Origin: a virus
Reading direction: 5' to 3' (one strand)
Virus record (IMG/VR): IMGVR_UViG_3300046517_000744
Coordinates: 1-35,559 of that record
DNA length: 35,559 nt
Part shown: positions 1 to 6,260 of the stretch, piece after piece
Numbering within the stretch: position 1 is the stretch's first letter
Layout of the letters: every line of letters begins with the position of its first letter
Notes under the pieces: generated by a model
The model's input: the letters and a program-made list of their open reading frames with translations, nothing else
Told to the model about the DNA's origin: nothing
Databases searched by the model: none
Program-made: the position numbers and the translations under genes

Positions 1-936
1 GCTGCTCTTACAAAAACTGATGATACGAATGTAACCTTGACGCTGGGGGGAACACCTGCCACGGCTTTATTGCAAGCTACATCGCTTACCTTAGGCTGGA
101 CAGGTACTCTAAGTCCAACCCGTGGTGGAACAGGTGTAAATAATGGGTCAAACACGTTAACGTTAGCGGGAAATTTAGCCACATCAGGAGCATTTTCATC
201 TACTTTGACGATGACAGGTATCACAACTGTTACATTCCCAACCACAGGAACGCTAGCGACAACTGCTCAGTTACCAACGCCAGCAGCCCTAACTAAAACA
301 GACGATACCAATGTCACGGTAACTCTTGGAGGCTCGCCTAGCACCGCTTTATTGCAAGCAACCTCGTTAACATTAGGTTGGACAGGCCAACTGGCGATTA
401 CGAGAGGGGGAACGGGCGTATCATCTGTAACAACATCTCCTGCAGCTTCATCATTTGCAGGATGGAATGCAAATAATAATTTATCAGCAAATAATTTTTT
501 ACAAGGATACTCTTCAACTGCAACAGCCGCTGCTATTACTACATTATTAGTATCTTCATCTTATTTACAATATTTTACGGGCTCTACAACACAAGATATT
601 GTGCTGCCTGTCACTTCAACATTAGTATTAGGGCAGTCCTATAAAATAATAAATGATTCAACTGGCATTCTAACTATCTATTCATCAGCAATTTTAACCA
701 TAACAACAGCTTCCCCAGGTGAGACAATCATTTTTACTTGTATATTAACGTCAGGGACTTCACCTACATCTTGGTCATTCCAAAAAACACGAATAAATCC
801 AGCTGCTCTTACAAAAACTGATGATACAAATGTTACATTAACTCTTGGAGGTAGTCCGACTACCGCTTTGTTAAATGCTGCATCATTAACACTGGGATGG
901 ACAGGGCAGCTCGGGTTAACACGTGGTGGTACAGCT
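1..936 (+). repeat. Three-copy 45-codon repeat inside the tail fibre
   Basis: Units at 1-135, 283-417 and 802-936 encode AALTKTDDTNVT-x-TLGG-x-P-x-TALL-x-A-x-SLTLGWTG followed by TRGGT. The first 26 bases of the window are identical to 802-827, while the rest of the unit has drifted at synonymous positions. Units are separated by variable linkers, which fits modular growth of a fibre shaft. Confidence 0.9.
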
Positions 937-1680
937 GCTTCTTTAACTGCTAGCAATGGTGGAATAGTGTACAGCACTGCAACCGCAATGGCTATTCTTG
1001 CTGGCACGGCAACTGCTGGTCAGTTATTACAATCTGGTTCTAGCGCTGCACCTTCCTGGTCAACATCAACTTATCCGGCCACTAACGCCGCCAATACACT
1101 GCTCTATGCTTCAAGTGCTAATGTCATGGCAGCTTTGGCCACGGCAAATAATGGCGTTCTAGTTACGTCGGCAGGTGGAGTGCCAAGTATAAGCTCTACA
1201 TTACCGAGTGGTATTTCTGCAACCAATATGAATTTAACGACACCAACTTTAGGTGTTGCTGCTGCCACAAGTATAAATTTTGGTGGTACAGCATTAGCAA
1301 ATTATTTACAGGGTTCTATTACGCCTACAATAGCCAGTAGTGGCGGTGGTTCGGTAACTTACTCTACGCAATCTGGAAGTTATACAAGAATTGGGAATAG
1401 AGTGATATTTAATTTCCAAATGGGCTTGGCAACTAACTCACTTTCAGCTGGAACAATTACTCTTGCAGGATTGCCAACCAACTGCGTTGGTAACGTAGCG
1501 GTATCAATTTGGTGTGTTACATTAAATGCTGCTGCTATAACTCAAATTATGGGATATGTAGTAAATGGCACAACGACAATAGCACTTAGCAAATATGCGG
1601 CCGGAGCTACCACAAGCTTAGCTGATACAGATTTGGCAGGTACTACAACATTTATAGTTTCTGGATCTTATCCAGTATAA
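1..1680 (+). CDS. Tail fibre protein, 3' part (5' end outside window)
   Basis: The frame is open from base 1, so the N-terminus is missing; 559 residues are visible. It is rich in Thr, Ser, Ala and Gly with no Cys-rich or enzymatic motif, as in trimeric beta-structured phage fibres. Three copies of a ~45-residue unit beginning AALTKTDDTNVT and ending TRGGTG or TRGGTA occur at residues 1, 95 and 268. The C-terminal ~125 residues (GSITPTIASSGG, then GSYTRIGNRVIFNF) match the kind of terminal beta-sandwich seen at the tips of many phage fibres, so this end is probably the receptor-contacting tip. That role is inference. It may be the distal part of the fibre whose start is at 34091, or a separate gene next to it. 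Small structural genes follow on the same strand. Confidence 0.85.
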   Translation, partial: AALTKTDDTNVTLTLGGTPATALLQATSLTLGWTGTLSPTRGGTGVNNGSNTLTLAGNLATSGAFSSTLTMTGITTVTFPTTGTLATTAQLPTPAALTKTDDTNVTVTLGGSPSTALLQATSLTLGWTGQLAITRGGTGVSSVTTSPAASSFAGWNANNNLSANNFLQGYSSTATAAAITTLLVSSSYLQYFTGSTTQDIVLPVTSTLVLGQSYKIINDSTGILTIYSSAILTITTASPGETIIFTCILTSGTSPTSWSFQKTRINPAALTKTDDTNVTLTLGGSPTTALLNAASLTLGWTGQLGLTRGGTAASLTASNGGIVYSTATAMAILAGTATAGQLLQSGSSAAPSWSTSTYPATNAANTLLYASSANVMAALATANNGVLVTSAGGVPSISSTLPSGISATNMNLTTPTLGVAAATSINFGGTALANYLQGSITPTIASSGGGSVTYSTQSGSYTRIGNRVIFNFQMGLATNSLSAGTITLAGLPTNCVGNVAVSIWCVTLNAAAITQIMGYVVNGTTTIALSKYAAGATTSLADTDLAGTTTFIVSGSYPV

Positions 1681-1807
1681 ATAAAAATAGATGGAAATAT
1701 TGCATCAAGAAGAGTGAGGTAACATTAAATATAAGCATGATTGCGCCTATTTCTTCCTAGTGCTATATTGAAAAAGATTTTTGATATTCATTATATGGAG
1801 ATATACG

Positions 1808-2047
1808 ATGTCGGAAGATGCACAAGAAACAGGGTTATTGGTACAAATGAAAAAGCAGCATCAAATTTACTGCTCACAACGAGACCAAGCACAAATCAAT
1901 TTTCAACAATTAATCGGAGCAATTTTCGCGCTTGAGAATATGATTCAAGCGCATGAAGAAGAATTGAAGGCTCAATTACAAGAGATAGCTAACGAAGCTC
2001 AAGGAGTGAGTGAGGATGTCCAAGCTAACAACGAAGTCCAGGAATAA
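1808..2047 (+). CDS. Small helical protein, unknown function
   Basis: The protein has 79 residues. The ATG at 1808 is chosen over a TTG at 1781 because GGAG sits 8 bases upstream of it. The sequence is Gln/Glu-rich and almost entirely helical in character (MKKQHQIYCSQRDQAQ, later HEEELKAQLQEIANEAQ), consistent with a coiled coil. No catalytic or binding motif was recognised. It overlaps the next gene by 32 bases in another frame, so the two are probably co-translated. Its place just after a tail fibre suggests a virion or assembly accessory role, but that rests on location only. Confidence 0.7.
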   Translation: MSEDAQETGLLVQMKKQHQIYCSQRDQAQINFQQLIGAIFALENMIQAHEEELKAQLQEIANEAQGVSEDVQANNEVQE

Positions 2048-2237
2048 GCTCCCCAAGAGTGATTTTGGTTTGCCTGGTGAAAAAAAATACCCCATGCCTG
2101 ATAAATCACATGCCCAGAATGCTAAGGCTCGCGCAACTCAAATGGAAGAGAAGGGCAAATTAAGCCCTTCCTCAAAAGCTAAGATTGATGCCAAGGCCAA
2201 TAAGATTCTAGGTAAATCAAAGGGGAAAAATAAATGA
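2016..2237 (+). CDS. Small basic protein resembling the DUF6582-type phage/prophage motif
   Basis: The protein has 73 residues. ATG 2016 is preferred to an upstream GTG at 2010 because AAGGAG lies at 2001-2006. It is Lys-rich. The core FGLPGEKKYPMPDKSHAQNA followed by LSPSSKAKIDAKANKILGK resembles the short motif annotated as DUF6582 in phage and prophage proteins: a Leu-Pro-Tyr-Pro patch, then Ser-His-x-x-Asn-Ala, then a helical Lys/Ala region. That match is from memory and was not searched. The cluster of positive charge could bind nucleic acid or a capsid lumen. It overlaps the start of the next reading frame by 4 bases (ATGA). Confidence 0.7.
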   Translation: MSKLTTKSRNKLPKSDFGLPGEKKYPMPDKSHAQNAKARATQMEEKGKLSPSSKAKIDAKANKILGKSKGKNK

Positions 2238-2428
2238 GTTTGTTAGCATCATTTATTACCAATCAATTAATCAAAGCGCTCGAATCAGAATTTGTTGAAC
2301 ATAAAGCCGAATTGTAAGATGTTTTTGTAGACGAAGTTGCTGCCGCTCTAGCTGATGTCGTTGCGTGGGTGAACAGCAAATTATCAACCCGTGAACCTCT
2401 GGAGGCAGAGCATGAAGAAGGACAGTAA
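2234..2428 (+). pseudogene. Small ORF interrupted by an in-frame TAA
   Basis: An ATG at 2234, overlapping the previous stop, opens a frame that reads 27 residues (MSLLASFITNQLIKALESEF...) to a TAA at 2315-2317. The same frame then continues for 36 codons of sensible helical sequence (DVFVDEVAAALADVVAWVNS...) to TAA 2426-2428, overlapping the next start. The amphipathic pattern is continuous across the stop, as if a CAA (Gln) had become TAA. It would be a 64-residue protein if intact. Either the gene is truncated, the base is an error, or the stop is read through. Other genes here use TAA normally, so general reassignment is unlikely. Confidence 0.5.
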
Positions 2429-2525
2429 AAAGCCCGTCAAGAAAGAAAGAATGATGGAAAAAAAGATGGATAAGAAAATGGAGCGCAAGACTGACAAGGC
2501 CAGTAAAAAGGATTGTCGTTACTAG
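2412..2525 (+). CDS. Very basic 37-residue peptide, unknown
   Basis: This short ORF begins MKKDSKKPVKKERMMEKK and is nearly half Lys/Arg. GGAGGCAG at 2401-2408 is a strong ribosome-binding site at the right distance from ATG 2412. It overlaps the end of the interrupted frame before it, and the next gene starts 9 bases after its stop. The composition resembles small DNA- or RNA-binding peptides, but nothing more specific can be said. Translation is likely, given the ribosome-binding site and tight packing. Confidence 0.6.
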   Translation: MKKDSKKPVKKERMMEKKMDKKMERKTDKASKKDCRY

Positions 2526-2534
2526 GAGATTGTC

Positions 2535-2735
2535 ATGGCTTATGAAGAGGCCCCTATAAAACGTCAAGATACTGCTGGAAAAGACAGACGCACTAAGCCA
2601 GGGTATAATGAAGAGATTGACCGAGCAAAAGCTGCACGCAACAATCAGTTAAAAGATTCAGATCCAATGGTCGAGAAAGAAGGATTTTTAGGCGTTGATG
2701 ATTTGGACAAGATGAGACGGAGAAAAATTAGATAG
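2535..2735 (+). CDS. Small hypothetical protein
   Basis: The protein has 66 charged residues (MAYEEAPIKRQDTAGKDRRTKPGY...) and ends in a basic stretch, DKMRRRKIR. AGGAG overlaps the stop of the preceding peptide gene, about 7 bases before ATG 2535. There are no Cys residues or membrane segment. It is the last of five tightly packed small genes between two structural-type genes, so it is probably made late. Family not recognised. Confidence 0.65.
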   Translation: MAYEEAPIKRQDTAGKDRRTKPGYNEEIDRAKAARNNQLKDSDPMVEKEGFLGVDDLDKMRRRKIR

Positions 2736-2764
2736 TTACTCAAACAATTTTATAAGGAGATAAA

Positions 2765-3775
2765 ATGAGTATTACAGCGATTGGACGTTACTTTGTTGGC
2801 GACCCTAATATTGTTGCCATCGTCACTACAGATGATTTGACCGCAATAACCACTACTGGTTATTTGAATACTGCTGCTGTCGTAGCTGCCATTGAAGAAT
2901 TACAAAATGGTGAATTTCAATGGACAGAAACCGACCTCGTATTAATTTACTACGCAACAGCGCAAATTGGATTTTTTGTTCATGATGTCGTCAATGCTTG
3001 CTTTGACGCATTAGCCGCTCCTAGTGGCTTATCAGCTACTTTGCAAGATGGAAATATATTTGTTGGTAACGGTGCCAACGTCGCAACAGGGGTTACACCA
3101 TCTGGCGATATAACCCTAACTAATACTGGTGTTTTTGGTATTGCAGCAGGTGCTATTGTCAACGCAGACGTAAATGCCGCTGCTGCCATTGCGTTTAGCA
3201 AACTTGCAACGTTAGCTTCTGCAAACATTTTGGTTGGCTCGGCTGGTGGTGTAGCAACATCCGTCGCTATGACAGGTGATATTGCCATTTCCAACACTGG
3301 TGTCACGTCTATTGCTGCTGGCGCTATCATCAATGCTGATATCAATGCTGCTGCCGCTATCGCATTTAGCAAGTTGGCTACTTTGGCTTCTGGAAACGTC
3401 TTGGTGGGGTCTGCTGGTGGCGTCGCGACGTCTGTTGCTATGTCAGGCGATGTTACTATATCAAACGCAGGTGTCACAGCGATAGGCGCTGGCAAAGTAT
3501 TATTAGCTATGTTGGGAACAGGGATTGCACCTGCTGGCGTTATCAAGTTCATGGGCCAAGTTACTACTGTTGGTGGCGCGGCTGCTGAGGCGTTTGCTGT
3601 AGCTGGTGCGCTTGCTGCTAGTGATAGAGCTTTTGTTCAGGTGGTTAATGATGGTACTGCCAACGTCACTGTATTACAGGCTGTAGTAACGAACGATACA
3701 TTGACCGTTACTTTCAGCGCTAACCCTGGTAATGACGCGGTTATCAATTATCAAATAATTAGAGCTGCTGCGTAA
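2765..3775 (+). CDS. Repeat-rich fibre or capsid-decoration-like protein
   Basis: The protein has 336 residues. Residues 1-90 form a mixed domain (MSITAIGRYFVGDPNIVAIV...). Residues 95-245 are made of Ala/Gly/Val/Thr-rich repeats with the pattern NADxNAAAAIAFSKLATLAS, VGSAGGVATSVAM, GDxxISNxGVTxIxAG. The C-terminal ~75 residues (GVIKFMGQVTTVGGAA...) look like a beta-sandwich cap. This kind of repeat is typical of phage fibres and trimeric surface proteins, so a virion appendage or decoration role is inferred. TAAGGAG at 2753-2759 sits just before the ATG. A structured terminator follows the stop, so the gene ends a transcription unit. Confidence 0.75.
   Translation: MSITAIGRYFVGDPNIVAIVTTDDLTAITTTGYLNTAAVVAAIEELQNGEFQWTETDLVLIYYATAQIGFFVHDVVNACFDALAAPSGLSATLQDGNIFVGNGANVATGVTPSGDITLTNTGVFGIAAGAIVNADVNAAAAIAFSKLATLASANILVGSAGGVATSVAMTGDIAISNTGVTSIAAGAIINADINAAAAIAFSKLATLASGNVLVGSAGGVATSVAMSGDVTISNAGVTAIGAGKVLLAMLGTGIAPAGVIKFMGQVTTVGGAAAEAFAVAGALAASDRAFVQVVNDGTANVTVLQAVVTNDTLTVTFSANPGNDAVINYQIIRAAA
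3161..3496 (+). repeat. 57-codon tandem duplication in the fibre-like gene
   Basis: The units starting at 3161 and 3332 are 171 bases apart and encode almost the same peptide: NADVNAAAAIAFSKLATLAS versus NADINAAAAIAFSKLATLAS. A more degenerate unit lies just before them. Many synonymous sites differ between the copies, so the duplication is old and kept at the protein level. Confidence 0.85.
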
Positions 3776-3814
3776 TCTTTAAGATGGACAAGCTAAGGAT
3801 AGCTTCCAATTGTG

Positions 3815-3858
3815 CCCGTGTGGAGAGTGCCAGGAGCGGCAGGACTGCACGGGTTTTT
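3815..3858 (+). terminator. Branched rho-independent terminator
   Basis: CCCGTG (3815-3820) pairs with CACGGG (3848-3853), with a nested TGCC/GGCA stem around a six-base loop, followed by TTTTT and further T's. It lies 40 bases after the fibre-like gene and before the endolysin gene. Confidence 0.75.
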
Positions 3859-3916
3859 ATTTTTGTACCTTCCAAAAAACTCATTTCATTAGCCATTAAA
3901 CAGGGAGATGTTTGCT

Positions 3917-4318
3917 ATGCAAGATTTAAAGGATTGGATAAAAAAATGTGAAGACTTAAAGCTTGAATCTTATGTTGATACTACAGGGCATCTAACCATC
4001 GGATGGGGTAGAAACCTTGAAAACGGTATCAGTGTCGATGAAGCGCAGTTGATGTTTGATAATGACTTTAATCGTGTCTTACGTGAGTTAGAAGAGCAAG
4101 ACTGGTACACCATGCAACCCGAAGGCGTGCAACAAGCGCTTATCAATATGAACTTTAATTTAGGTATTGCAAAACTCTTAGGCTTTAAAAAGATGATTGC
4201 AGCGCTTAGAAACAAGGATTACACAAAAGCCTCTATAGAAGCTCTCGACAGTCGTTGGGCAAAACAAGTCCATGCCCGCGCAACTGATATAGCGGTCATG
4301 ATTAGTGAGGGAAAATGA
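3917..4318 (+). CDS. Endolysin, T4-type lysozyme (glycoside hydrolase family 24)
   Basis: This 133-residue muramidase would cut the N-acetylmuramic acid to N-acetylglucosamine bond of peptidoglycan at lysis. The T4 lysozyme catalytic triad is present with exact spacing: Glu12, Asp21 and Thr27 in CEDLKLESYVDTTGHLTIGWG (the glycine usual after the Glu is Asp here). The C-terminal SRWAKQVHARA matches the family's SRW...RA block. ATG 3917 is preferred to 3908 because AGGGAG (3902-3907) touches 3908 but is well spaced from 3917; the resulting numbering also parallels T4 lysozyme. There is no signal peptide, so a holin is needed for export. No clear holin is adjacent. It overlaps the next small gene by ATGA. 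Confidence 0.93.
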   Translation: MQDLKDWIKKCEDLKLESYVDTTGHLTIGWGRNLENGISVDEAQLMFDNDFNRVLRELEEQDWYTMQPEGVQQALINMNFNLGIAKLLGFKKMIAALRNKDYTKASIEALDSRWAKQVHARATDIAVMISEGK

Positions 4319-4491
4319 AAGACCTGAGCATGAAAGAGAAGCTTGACCGCGTTTATTTAGCTAATATTAAGCTTATGGAGTGCATTGGAAAGCTGATTGA
4401 AAACCTTGATACCTTAACCGCAAGGATTAGCGAGTTAGAAGACAAAGGAATGTTACATGGGTTTAACGCCGGAGCAGGTGGATCACATTAA
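4315..4491 (+). CDS. Small coiled-coil protein, unknown
   Basis: This 58-residue gene starts on the endolysin stop (ATGA) and overlaps the following nuclease gene by 35 bases. Residues 1-46 form a heptad-like helix (MKEKLDRVYLANIKLMECIG... LTARISELEDKG) followed by a short Gly/Ala tail. There is no transmembrane segment, so it is not a conventional holin. Coupled translation with the endolysin hints at a lysis-accessory role, but it could equally belong with the nuclease. It is supported mainly by its overlapping position. Confidence 0.55.
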   Translation: MKDLSMKEKLDRVYLANIKLMECIGKLIENLDTLTARISELEDKGMLHGFNAGAGGSH

Positions 4492-4816
4492 TTTGGTGAA
4501 TTGGTTCCATAAGGAGTTCCCCCACTACGCTGATGATTTTCATCATTTCGCTAACGAACGCCGTTGTACAGTACAACAGGGAAGGCTTTTAAAGCGAATG
4601 GGTGTTAAAAAAGGTGTGGCAGATTTTTTCCTTGCTTTGCCCAATAACGGCAAAGCAGGATTATGGATTGAACTAAAAGTTGGAGAAGGGAGGCTATCAG
4701 AGGAGCAAAAACGATTTTTAGCACGTAAATTAATCAATGGATATGAAGCTGTCGCTGTCTGGGGAAAAAAGGCAGCACAGGCGGTAATTTTAGCTTATTT
4801 AAACAGGGAGCAGTAA
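4457..4816 (+). CDS. VRR-NUC domain nuclease
   Basis: The protein has 119 residues and is a stand-alone VRR-NUC domain of the PD-(D/E)XK superfamily. The visible signature is GRLLKRMGVKKGVADFFLA, then LWIELKVGEGRLSEEQKRFL, giving Asp56, Glu72-x-Lys74 and Gln84 as the probable metal and catalytic residues. In other systems this family acts as a structure-specific endonuclease, sometimes on branched DNA. In a phage it could resolve replication or packaging intermediates. The gene overlaps the one before it and its TAA abuts the ATG of the next, so it sits in a co-transcribed set with the lysin. Length is normal for single-domain phage members. Confidence 0.88.
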   Translation: MGLTPEQVDHINLVNWFHKEFPHYADDFHHFANERRCTVQQGRLLKRMGVKKGVADFFLALPNNGKAGLWIELKVGEGRLSEEQKRFLARKLINGYEAVAVWGKKAAQAVILAYLNREQ

Positions 4817-5362
4817 ATGAGTGAGCAAAGTTATGAGTTTGACCCATGCAGTATTGATGGGAGCGACAAGGAAGAAGTAACTTTAGATAGCTGGAAGCCA
4901 AAAGCTAAGATTGAAGGCATGCCTCTTTCTCAATGGCGTCAAGACCAAATAGGCAGTAATTTTAACCAGCAACCAGGGATAGATGAGCTTAATAAAATTC
5001 ATGCGTTTATCAAACAACGAAAATCTGACAGTGATATCATGAAGGCTTTTGGTATTACTGCTGAAACCTTGATAGCCATTAAGAAAGACAAGTATGACCC
5101 CGTAGAAGGTATTTCCCTAGACAACCAAAGCAAAATCTATAAAGAGTTTAAGCGCTTGGAAGAGAGGATAGACAGTTTACTACGTGGCATTAATCATATT
5201 GCTGAATGCATGTTTACAACCAAGGCCGACAAAGCGGCTTATAAGAAGTCATTAAAAAAACCTAAGAAGGAAAAAGTATCAAAAGTCAAAAAAAATGAGA
5301 AAATTGGTGAGGACTTCATAGGCCTTGATGAGGATTTAGACAAAAAAGACGAAGAAGAGTAA
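4817..5362 (+). CDS. Hypothetical protein with charged C-terminal tail
   Basis: The protein has 181 residues and starts on the base after the nuclease stop. The N-terminal 50 residues are acidic and look disordered. Residues 55-100 (IDELNKIHAFIKQRKSDSDI then FGITAETLIAIKKDKYDP) could form a small helix-turn-helix-like unit. Residues 110-140 are helical, and the last 45 residues are very Lys-rich, then acidic. Family not recognised. A helix-turn-helix followed by a charged tail would suit a DNA-binding accessory factor, but this is weak inference. It is the last plus-strand gene before the structured gap and terminator. Confidence 0.75.
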   Translation: MSEQSYEFDPCSIDGSDKEEVTLDSWKPKAKIEGMPLSQWRQDQIGSNFNQQPGIDELNKIHAFIKQRKSDSDIMKAFGITAETLIAIKKDKYDPVEGISLDNQSKIYKEFKRLEERIDSLLRGINHIAECMFTTKADKAAYKKSLKKPKKEKVSKVKKNEKIGEDFIGLDEDLDKKDEEE

Positions 5363-5376
5363 GCTTTAATTACCTA

Positions 5377-5424
5377 GGGCTTCACTTCCCATTGTCGCCG
5401 GATGGTGTGCAAGAAGTGAAGCCC
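5377..5424. other. Perfect 12-bp inverted repeat
   Basis: GGGCTTCACTTC (5377-5388) and GAAGTGAAGCCC (5413-5424) are perfect reverse complements around 24 bases, with a smaller CCAT/ATGG stem nested inside. No T tract follows directly. It may be an RNA stabilising hairpin or part of a two-stem terminator with the hairpin at 5457. Confidence 0.7.
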
Positions 5425-5456
5425 GACTATCTGATTTGCCCATGGTAAAAACAGCT

Positions 5457-5486
5457 GAGGCGACGTTCATCGTTGCCTTCTTTTTG
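5457..5486 (+). terminator. Rho-independent terminator of the lysin/VRR-NUC unit
   Basis: AGGCGACG and CGTTGCCT (one G-U pair) flank a five-base loop and are followed by TCTTTTTG. It would stop rightward transcription about 95 bases after the gene ending at 5362. Confidence 0.7.
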
Positions 5487-5497
5487 TCCAAAATATT

Positions 5498-5525
5498 AAG
5501 TCTGATTATCAGTCTAATCAGACTT
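5498..5525. other. 10-bp inverted repeat
   Basis: AAGTCTGATT and AATCAGACTT are perfect inverted repeats around an eight-base spacer that itself contains ATCAGTCT, a near copy of the arm. Being AT-rich and symmetrical, it could be a protein-binding site or a cruciform. Confidence 0.6.
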
Positions 5526-5559
5526 ATTGAAAATTATGCCTTCTTTTTTTCGTTCTCAG

Positions 5560-5803
5560 TGATATTTTTGGAAGTTGTGGAGAGGGCCCTAGCGGTTTAA
5601 CCTAGCGGGATTGTGAGTCCTTAGCAGTTTGCTGGGAACCTCGTAAGGAACCCGAGTACTGTTTCACCGTCATGGGTGATCAGCTATTAAATAATTAGCA
5701 TGATTCAACTAAACTAACTTTCGCGGGTTAGTATGGTTGCGTTGATATCATGCTTATTTAGATTATTACTTATTTTTTTTCCTATTAGAAGATTTTATAT
5801 TTA
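5560..5803. other. Structured noncoding region between convergent operons
   Basis: No convincing gene was found here. Three imperfect direct repeats occur: CCTAGCGG at 5588 and 5601, and CCTTAGCAG at 5619. Small stems follow (AGCA/TGCT within TCCTTA/TAAGGA, and TCACC/GGTGA near 5665-5685). A long imperfect hairpin at 5697-5754 has AGCATGA/TCATGCT, TCAAC/GTTGA and ACTAAC/GTTAGT helices capped by a GC-rich loop. It could be a noncoding RNA, a leftward terminator, or a site for replication, recombination or packaging. The sequence alone does not decide. Confidence 0.5.
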
Positions 5804-6247
5804 CTATTCACGAAAAATGCACTCTCTACACTTACTTTTATATTCTCCTTGGCTTGTATGAGGGTAACTATTTATTTCCAAGCCAGCCAGTGCTAATAAA
5901 TTATTAATTTCTGTCACAGATTTTTTACCTAAATTAGGTGTGCGATATAATTGATGTTCGCACCAACTTAATAAATCTCTGACAGTATTAATGCACTCAG
6001 CCTTTAAACAATTTGTGGTTCTTGCAGAAAACCATTCGTGATCAACGTGAAAGTCCCTTATGTCTATATCTATATGACAATTTTCTTCCATAGACCATCG
6101 ATGATTTTTATCTTCCATAAACACTAAGCTAGGTCGATAATTGTCACCGACTCTGTAGACATTATTAATTAACCAACCACCAATTACTTTAGAACGATAA
6201 GTTATATTATAACCTTCATCATAAATTTTTTCCCATTCAAACTTCAT
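5804..6247 (-). CDS. RNA polymerase alpha C-terminal-domain protein (phage alpha-CTD look-alike)
   Basis: The protein has 147 residues and two parts. Residues 1-55 form an unnamed domain (ITYRSKVIGGWLINN ... SLVFMEDKNHRW). Residues 70-125 are unmistakably an RNA polymerase alpha CTD: NCLKAECI ... TPNLGKKSVTEI, against the E. coli NCLKAEAI ... TPNLGKKSLTEI. Residues equivalent to the E. coli DNA-contact '265 determinant' are all kept: Arg76, Asn79, Cys80, Gly107, Lys109, Ser110 and Glu113. A Cys-containing basic/acidic tail follows. ATG 6247 is used because AAGGGTGA precedes it and the longer frame runs into the helicase gene. It is the last gene of the recombination operon, 13 bases after the helicase. 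A role in binding UP elements or redirecting host RNA polymerase is inferred. Confidence 0.92.
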   Translation of the reverse strand: MKFEWEKIYDEGYNITYRSKVIGGWLINNVYRVGDNYRPSLVFMEDKNHRWSMEENCHIDIDIRDFHVDHEWFSARTTNCLKAECINTVRDLLSWCEHQLYRTPNLGKKSVTEINNLLALAGLEINSYPHTSQGEYKSKCRECIFRE

Positions 6248-6260
6248 AAAATCACCCTTG

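Noticed and set aside
678-1007. 109-residue minus-strand ORF.
   Set aside because: Antisense of the tail fibre repeats, with no start signal or operon context.
1768-1797. TTGAAA-18-TATATG promoter before the gene at 1808.
   Set aside because: The transcript would start after or inside the ribosome-binding site at 1797-1800, so it could not serve that gene.
2980-3552. 190-residue minus-strand ORF.
   Set aside because: It is the antisense of the repeat-rich fibre-like gene; its Ala/Pro repeats mirror that gene and it has no ribosome-binding site.
5442-5600. 52-codon plus-strand ORF with two hydrophobic stretches (MVKTAEATFIVAFFLSK...), a possible holin.
   Set aside because: No ribosome-binding site, and the terminator at 5457-5486 lies inside it; the hydrophobicity comes from T-rich DNA.
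5600-5690. Possible tRNA or tRNA-like fold in the structured gap.
   Set aside because: No T-loop consensus, acceptor stem or anticodon arm on either strand.
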